From positions 1 through 64,000 of the forward strand of contig JAKJFO010000001.1 in the NCBI GenBank assembly GCA_022704885.1: DNA of 64,000 nt. The letters are read 5' to 3'. The stretch's first letter is position 1. Each line of letters begins with the position of its first letter. This stretch comes from Candidatus Rifleibacteriota bacterium. Its GTDB lineage: Bacteria; Riflebacteria; Ozemobacteria; Ozemobacterales; Ozemobacteraceae. A program made the translations under genes and the position numbers. Shown here one piece after another: positions 60,927-64,000 of this stretch. Below the pieces are notes generated by a model that did no database searches, was not told the origin of the DNA, and saw only the letters and a program-made list of their open reading frames with translations.

Positions 60927-62927
60927 ATGAGTTATCGACACGCCCTGACAATACTATTTTGCCTGCTGCTGGCAGCTGCAACTGCCTCGGCCGCCGAGTC
61001 TTCTTATGCCGGCGTCTTCAAGCTCGAAGAAATCGTCGTCGAAGACAGCCGACCCGAAATAGAAAGTTCGAGTCGCCTGCGCGTCATCAGCGAAGAAGAG
61101 CTGAACCAGCGTGGCGTCAGAACTCTCGATGAGGCTCTTGAACTGTTGCCGGGCATCAATGTCAGAGTCGGCAACGGCGGTTCTCCGCGTCTCGACATTC
61201 GCGGTTATCGCTCGCGCCATGTCACCCTTCTGCTCGATGGTGTTCCACTGAACTCGACCTATGATGGCCAGCTTGATCCGCGATTGATTCCGGTCGAAAT
61301 CATCAAAAAAATCAAGGTTTCATATGGAACAAGTTCGTCTGTGTACGGGTCAGGAGCCCTCGGCGGAGTAATCAACATCATTACCAGAAGAGGCGAAGAG
61401 CAGAAAGATCGGTTGTTTCTGCAGACCGAAGCCGGCACCCGGATTCAGCAGTATGGTCTGATGCGCGCCACCGGACAGGAAGGTGATTTTGATTATTTTT
61501 TGAGCTTGAGCAATGAGTTGCGCAACGGCTACGAGATGTCTGACGATTTCAGGCCAACTAACACCGAAGACGGTGGCAGAAGAGAAAACAGTGACCTGCG
61601 CCGAACTTCGCTTCTGCTCAAAGTCGGTCTGACTCCTTCCGACCGCTGGACGTACGGTGTCACTCTCGGTCAGAGCAAAGTCGAATATGGTTTGCCGCAC
61701 TCAACGATCAACGACAACACCGACCCGTTCGCCAATCGCGCGAGATTCGAGAGGGTAGATCTGTCGCTGACCGACCTGGCCCAGGTTACCGCTGCCTATG
61801 ACGCGCCAGGCCCTTGGGAATTCAAGCTCTGGCACTACTATAACCATGGTGAAGAAGAAACCAACGGCTACGACGATGCCACTTATTCCGGCATGTCAGA
61901 CTTCACGGTTAAAAACACCTTTCATCAGATTTCCAAAACGAAGATCACTGGCCAGAACCTGCAGGCAATCTGCACGACCAGCGACCACTCATCGCTGATA
62001 CTGAGTCTCAAATCTGAGCGCAGCGACTGGGATGCCTACGGCCGCATCAGAGACGTTGTCGTAAAAGACGGCAACTATGGAATCAGGGCTTTTAACAACA
62101 GCCATTACCTGAAAAACCGTGCTGTTGCAATTGAATACAATCATTCTCTCAGCAACCGTGTCGAAATAACTGCCGGCGGCAGTCTGAACTGGCAGAAACG
62201 TGCTGACCGCGATGACCAGCAGGGTAATGAGTTCAACTTCGGTATCTCAAAAGAATTTGGCCACAAAACCACTGCTCATCTTGCCGTCGCCCGCAAAATC
62301 AGGTTCCCGGCGATTCAGCAGCTTTACGATGCAGTCAGCGGCGATCCCAACCTCGACCTCGAAAAGGCCAGAAATTACGAAGCCGGCCTGACTCACAACT
62401 TTAACGATAAGACCTCAGGCGGGCTGACCTTCTTTCACAGCACTGTCGAGAATTACATCGAAAAGCTCGACCCAAGCCCTCTCTACCAGAACATTCAGGA
62501 ATATATCTTTAAAGGTATCGAGTTTTCGGCGAAACACCAGTGTAAAAAACCGCTGCTGCTGAAAACAGCGTTGACTCTTATGGACAGCGAAGAAGTTGAC
62601 TCGACTGTTGGCCGCGATGAGTTACAGTATCGACCGAAAACCAAGTTCTCGTTTTCAGGAACCTATAGCGCGAAAAACGGACTCGAGGCCTACTGCGAGT
62701 TTCTGCACATCGATGGGCAGAACTTTTATTCGAAGAAAGCGCCTTATCAGAAAGCGACTCTCAACGAAATCAACCTGACCAACATCAGGCTGTCAAAGCC
62801 GATCAGAAAAGATTCTCTGCATGTTTATATGGGCATCGACAATCTTTTCGACCGCAATTACGAAACCTCTTACGCCGTGCCGGCGCCTGGCCGTTTTTGC
62901 TATCTCGGTCTGCAGGCACATCTGTAA
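60927..62927 (+). CDS. TonB-dependent outer-membrane receptor
   Basis: The 666-residue protein has a signal peptide (residues 1-22), a TonB-box-like start of the mature protein (FKLEEIVVEDSRPEI), a plug domain (LDEALELLPGINVRVGNGGS, RLDIRGYRSRHVTLLLDGVP, GSGALGGVINIITRRGEE) and a beta-barrel to the end (GRFCYLGLQAHL). It is close to the BtuB/siderophore class. ATG 60927 follows GGAG. Neighbouring genes suggest an oxyanion or cofactor substrate linked to molybdenum or tungsten, but only by position. Confidence 0.93.
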   Translation: MSYRHALTILFCLLLAAATASAAESSYAGVFKLEEIVVEDSRPEIESSSRLRVISEEELNQRGVRTLDEALELLPGINVRVGNGGSPRLDIRGYRSRHVTLLLDGVPLNSTYDGQLDPRLIPVEIIKKIKVSYGTSSSVYGSGALGGVINIITRRGEEQKDRLFLQTEAGTRIQQYGLMRATGQEGDFDYFLSLSNELRNGYEMSDDFRPTNTEDGGRRENSDLRRTSLLLKVGLTPSDRWTYGVTLGQSKVEYGLPHSTINDNTDPFANRARFERVDLSLTDLAQVTAAYDAPGPWEFKLWHYYNHGEEETNGYDDATYSGMSDFTVKNTFHQISKTKITGQNLQAICTTSDHSSLILSLKSERSDWDAYGRIRDVVVKDGNYGIRAFNNSHYLKNRAVAIEYNHSLSNRVEITAGGSLNWQKRADRDDQQGNEFNFGISKEFGHKTTAHLAVARKIRFPAIQQLYDAVSGDPNLDLEKARNYEAGLTHNFNDKTSGGLTFFHSTVENYIEKLDPSPLYQNIQEYIFKGIEFSAKHQCKKPLLLKTALTLMDSEEVDSTVGRDELQYRPKTKFSFSGTYSAKNGLEAYCEFLHIDGQNFYSKKAPYQKATLNEINLTNIRLSKPIRKDSLHVYMGIDNLFDRNYETSYAVPAPGRFCYLGLQAHL

Positions 62928-62950
62928 CATCACAGGTTACAGTCAGAAAA

Positions 62951-62984
62951 GAAACCGCTGATTACGCCGATTGACGCAGATTGT
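62951..62984. repeat. ACCGCTGATTACGCCGATTG repeat fragment
   Basis: AGAAACCGCTGATTACGCCG and ATTGACGCAGATTG match the pattern of the GGATTACACAGATT family at 57571-57607. Confidence 0.5.
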
Positions 62985-62997
62985 ATATGGTCTTTCA

Positions 62998-63027
62998 CGC
63001 AGGGGTTCAACATGTTGAACCCCTGCG
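62998..63027. terminator. 30-base perfect palindrome after receptor gene
   Basis: The segment 62998-63027 equals its own reverse complement; as RNA it folds into a 13-pair stem with a CATG loop. No T run follows on the plus strand, so it may be a terminator-like or repeat element. Confidence 0.45.
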
Positions 63028-63096
63028 TTGCGTTTAGCCGAACACCGCAGTAGTGGTCTGTCAGCGCCAGCCCCGACGAATCCCATGGACAAAAAG

Positions 63097-63123
63097 ATTG
63101 CTTCGCTTCGCTCGCAATGACCA
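63097..63123. repeat. Half of the TCATTGCGAG repeat
   Basis: CTTCGCTTCGCTCGCAATGA matches the right end of the MITE-like element at 58659-58774 in type, preceded by AAAAAGATTG, without a matching left arm. Confidence 0.6.
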
Positions 63124-63210
63124 TTTTTCACCATGCGATTCAGCTTTGGCAAAGCAGTAGTTTGGCGCGTAGCTGCAGGCTCTCATCGAATGAGAAATGT
63201 TTAGACATAG

Positions 63211-63242
63211 AAAAATCCCCCGGGCAGGAGCTGCCCGGGGGA
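63211..63242 (-). terminator. Rho-independent terminator of last gene
   Basis: On the minus strand TCCCCCGGGCAG/CTGCCCGGGGGA (63216-63227 with 63231-63242) form 12 pairs, followed by a T run (complement of 63211-63215). Confidence 0.92.
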
Positions 63243-63285
63243 CTCACAGGTTTCCAGCATGGCCCGACCATGCCGGAAGGTTCGC

Positions 63286-63999
63286 TTATTTTTTTACGCC
63301 GAAATAGAAGTTGCGAGCGCTGCCAGCACCTTTTTCGACAATGCAGTAGAGTTCGCCGGTCGGATCGACTCCGGCACGGGCATCGACGCCGGTCAGAGTT
63401 ATGGCGCCTTTGCTGATGGTGAATTCGAGTGTTTTGAGCGCATCTGCTTCGGCTTTTTCGGTCTTTGCGTCACTCTGAGCGTAAGAATTGCCGGCAACAG
63501 CCACCTGTGTGCCATTTGAATATGAAGCATAGGTGCTGTTTTCGGCACTGCTCTTCACAGCGGCTTCAACAAAGTTGCCGCTCCAGGTTGAATCAGAATT
63601 CTGCTTGACGCCAACTGCGAAAACGCAGCGACCACCGGCCTGATAGCTGACAAAGGCAAACAGGTTTCCATCAGGGTCGACCTGAGCATACTCGGTTTTC
63701 GAGCTTGAGAAGGTGATCCGGCCGCCTCCGGCCACAGAATAGGTTCCGGCGGTAAAAGCGCTTGCGAGCGAGTCTGGATTGTAAGACGACTTGACGGTAA
63801 ATGCGCCTTCGCCGTCGAAGCTGAGTGAATACGCCTGAACTCCCGGTGTCGCCGGTTTGAAAGAGGCGTCGACGGCGTCAGAATATTCAAACACGTTGTA
63901 GGTGCCTTTGAGTGTGGCGTTGGTAGCGGCGGTTGGTTGCTTGATAAACAGGCCAATATAAGGGGTTTTATTGAAAACATGAACCATGGCGACATTGCC
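63286..63999 (-). CDS. Secreted/repeat-type beta protein, 5' end outside window
   Basis: The frame is open to the right edge (codons before the Met at 63987 read GNVA), so the N-terminus is missing. The visible 237 residues contain strands rich in Ser, Thr, Gly and Tyr with few cysteines (YSLSFDGEGAFTVKSSYNPD, GTYSVAGGGRITFSSSKTEY, NLFAFVSYQAGGRCVFAVGV). The FDGEGAFT...GTYSVAGGGRITF pattern recalls bacterial secreted beta-sandwich repeats. Function unknown; a large surface protein is plausible. Confidence 0.7.
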   Translation of the reverse strand, partial: GNVAMVHVFNKTPYIGLFIKQPTAATNATLKGTYNVFEYSDAVDASFKPATPGVQAYSLSFDGEGAFTVKSSYNPDSLASAFTAGTYSVAGGGRITFSSSKTEYAQVDPDGNLFAFVSYQAGGRCVFAVGVKQNSDSTWSGNFVEAAVKSSAENSTYASYSNGTQVAVAGNSYAQSDAKTEKAEADALKTLEFTISKGAITLTGVDARAGVDPTGELYCIVEKGAGSARNFYFGVKK

Positions 64000-64000
64000 T

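Noticed and set aside
62943..63152. Short frame with a CERSEAI-type product near 63100
   Set aside because: This is the well-known translation of the TCATTGCGAG repeat family and not a gene.

Overview
The window comes from a diderm (Gram-negative-type), probably anaerobic bacterium. A TonB-dependent receptor, a TolC-type channel with a MacAB-like pump and an outer-membrane barrel show an outer membrane. A 1197-residue pyruvate:ferredoxin oxidoreductase (NifJ), a ferredoxin-nitroreductase and a formate dehydrogenase that reads UGA as selenocysteine point to anaerobic metabolism. Base composition is moderate. No rRNA, tRNA, CRISPR array, prophage or transposase was seen. The many GAF, HD-GYP, HDOD and receiver proteins and the mixed gene affinities suggest a deep-branching lineage (a Riflebacteria-like group is a guess only).

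Layout. 1-6.4 kb: end of a GAF-PAS sensor gene, TlyA, a zinc-ribbon membrane protein, an overlapping nitroreductase-cmoM-MATE operon and a class B acid phosphatase. 6.4-11.4 kb: a frameshifted HIT gene, ribosomal protein S21, then a membrane-domain operon (two NfeD proteins, flotillin FloA, two unknowns). 11.4-20.7 kb: nifJ, an acetyltransferase, a PfkB sugar kinase, a Hint (intein-derived) protein directly ahead of pcrA, and a CBM48-like protein. 20.7-33.5 kb: a large GAF/HD-GYP protein, an outer-membrane barrel, the tolC-macA-macB efflux operon, a Nudix hydrolase and two secreted proteins of unknown role. 33.5-44.3 kb: a 39-residue membrane peptide, a MerR regulator, ComB-like phosphatase, two tandem HDOD proteins, a secreted pullulanase, a YihY membrane protein and Tex. 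44.8-52.6 kb: a histidine kinase/HDOD/PP2C signalling operon running into a 5'-truncated acetate-type Na+ symporter, then a Cache-PAS-CBS-DUF294 protein and a phosphoesterase. 52.7-62.9 kb: a molybdenum/formate region with molbindin, FmdE-like protein, selenoprotein formate dehydrogenase, a LysR regulator, a HTH regulator with a ligand-binding domain, and a cassette ending in a TonB receptor. The window closes in a partial secreted protein.

The most notable points are: (1) an inteinless pcrA preceded by a free-standing protein that looks like a pcrA-type intein with all splicing residues lost; (2) a formate dehydrogenase whose 894-residue reading frame holds both a UGA with a well-formed SECIS hairpin and an in-frame UAG with no restart codon after it; (3) matching CATGAAT/ATTCATG palindromes at the formate dehydrogenase promoter and at the start of its likely LysR regulator; (4) dispersed modular low-complexity and MITE-like repeats in the intergenic gaps.
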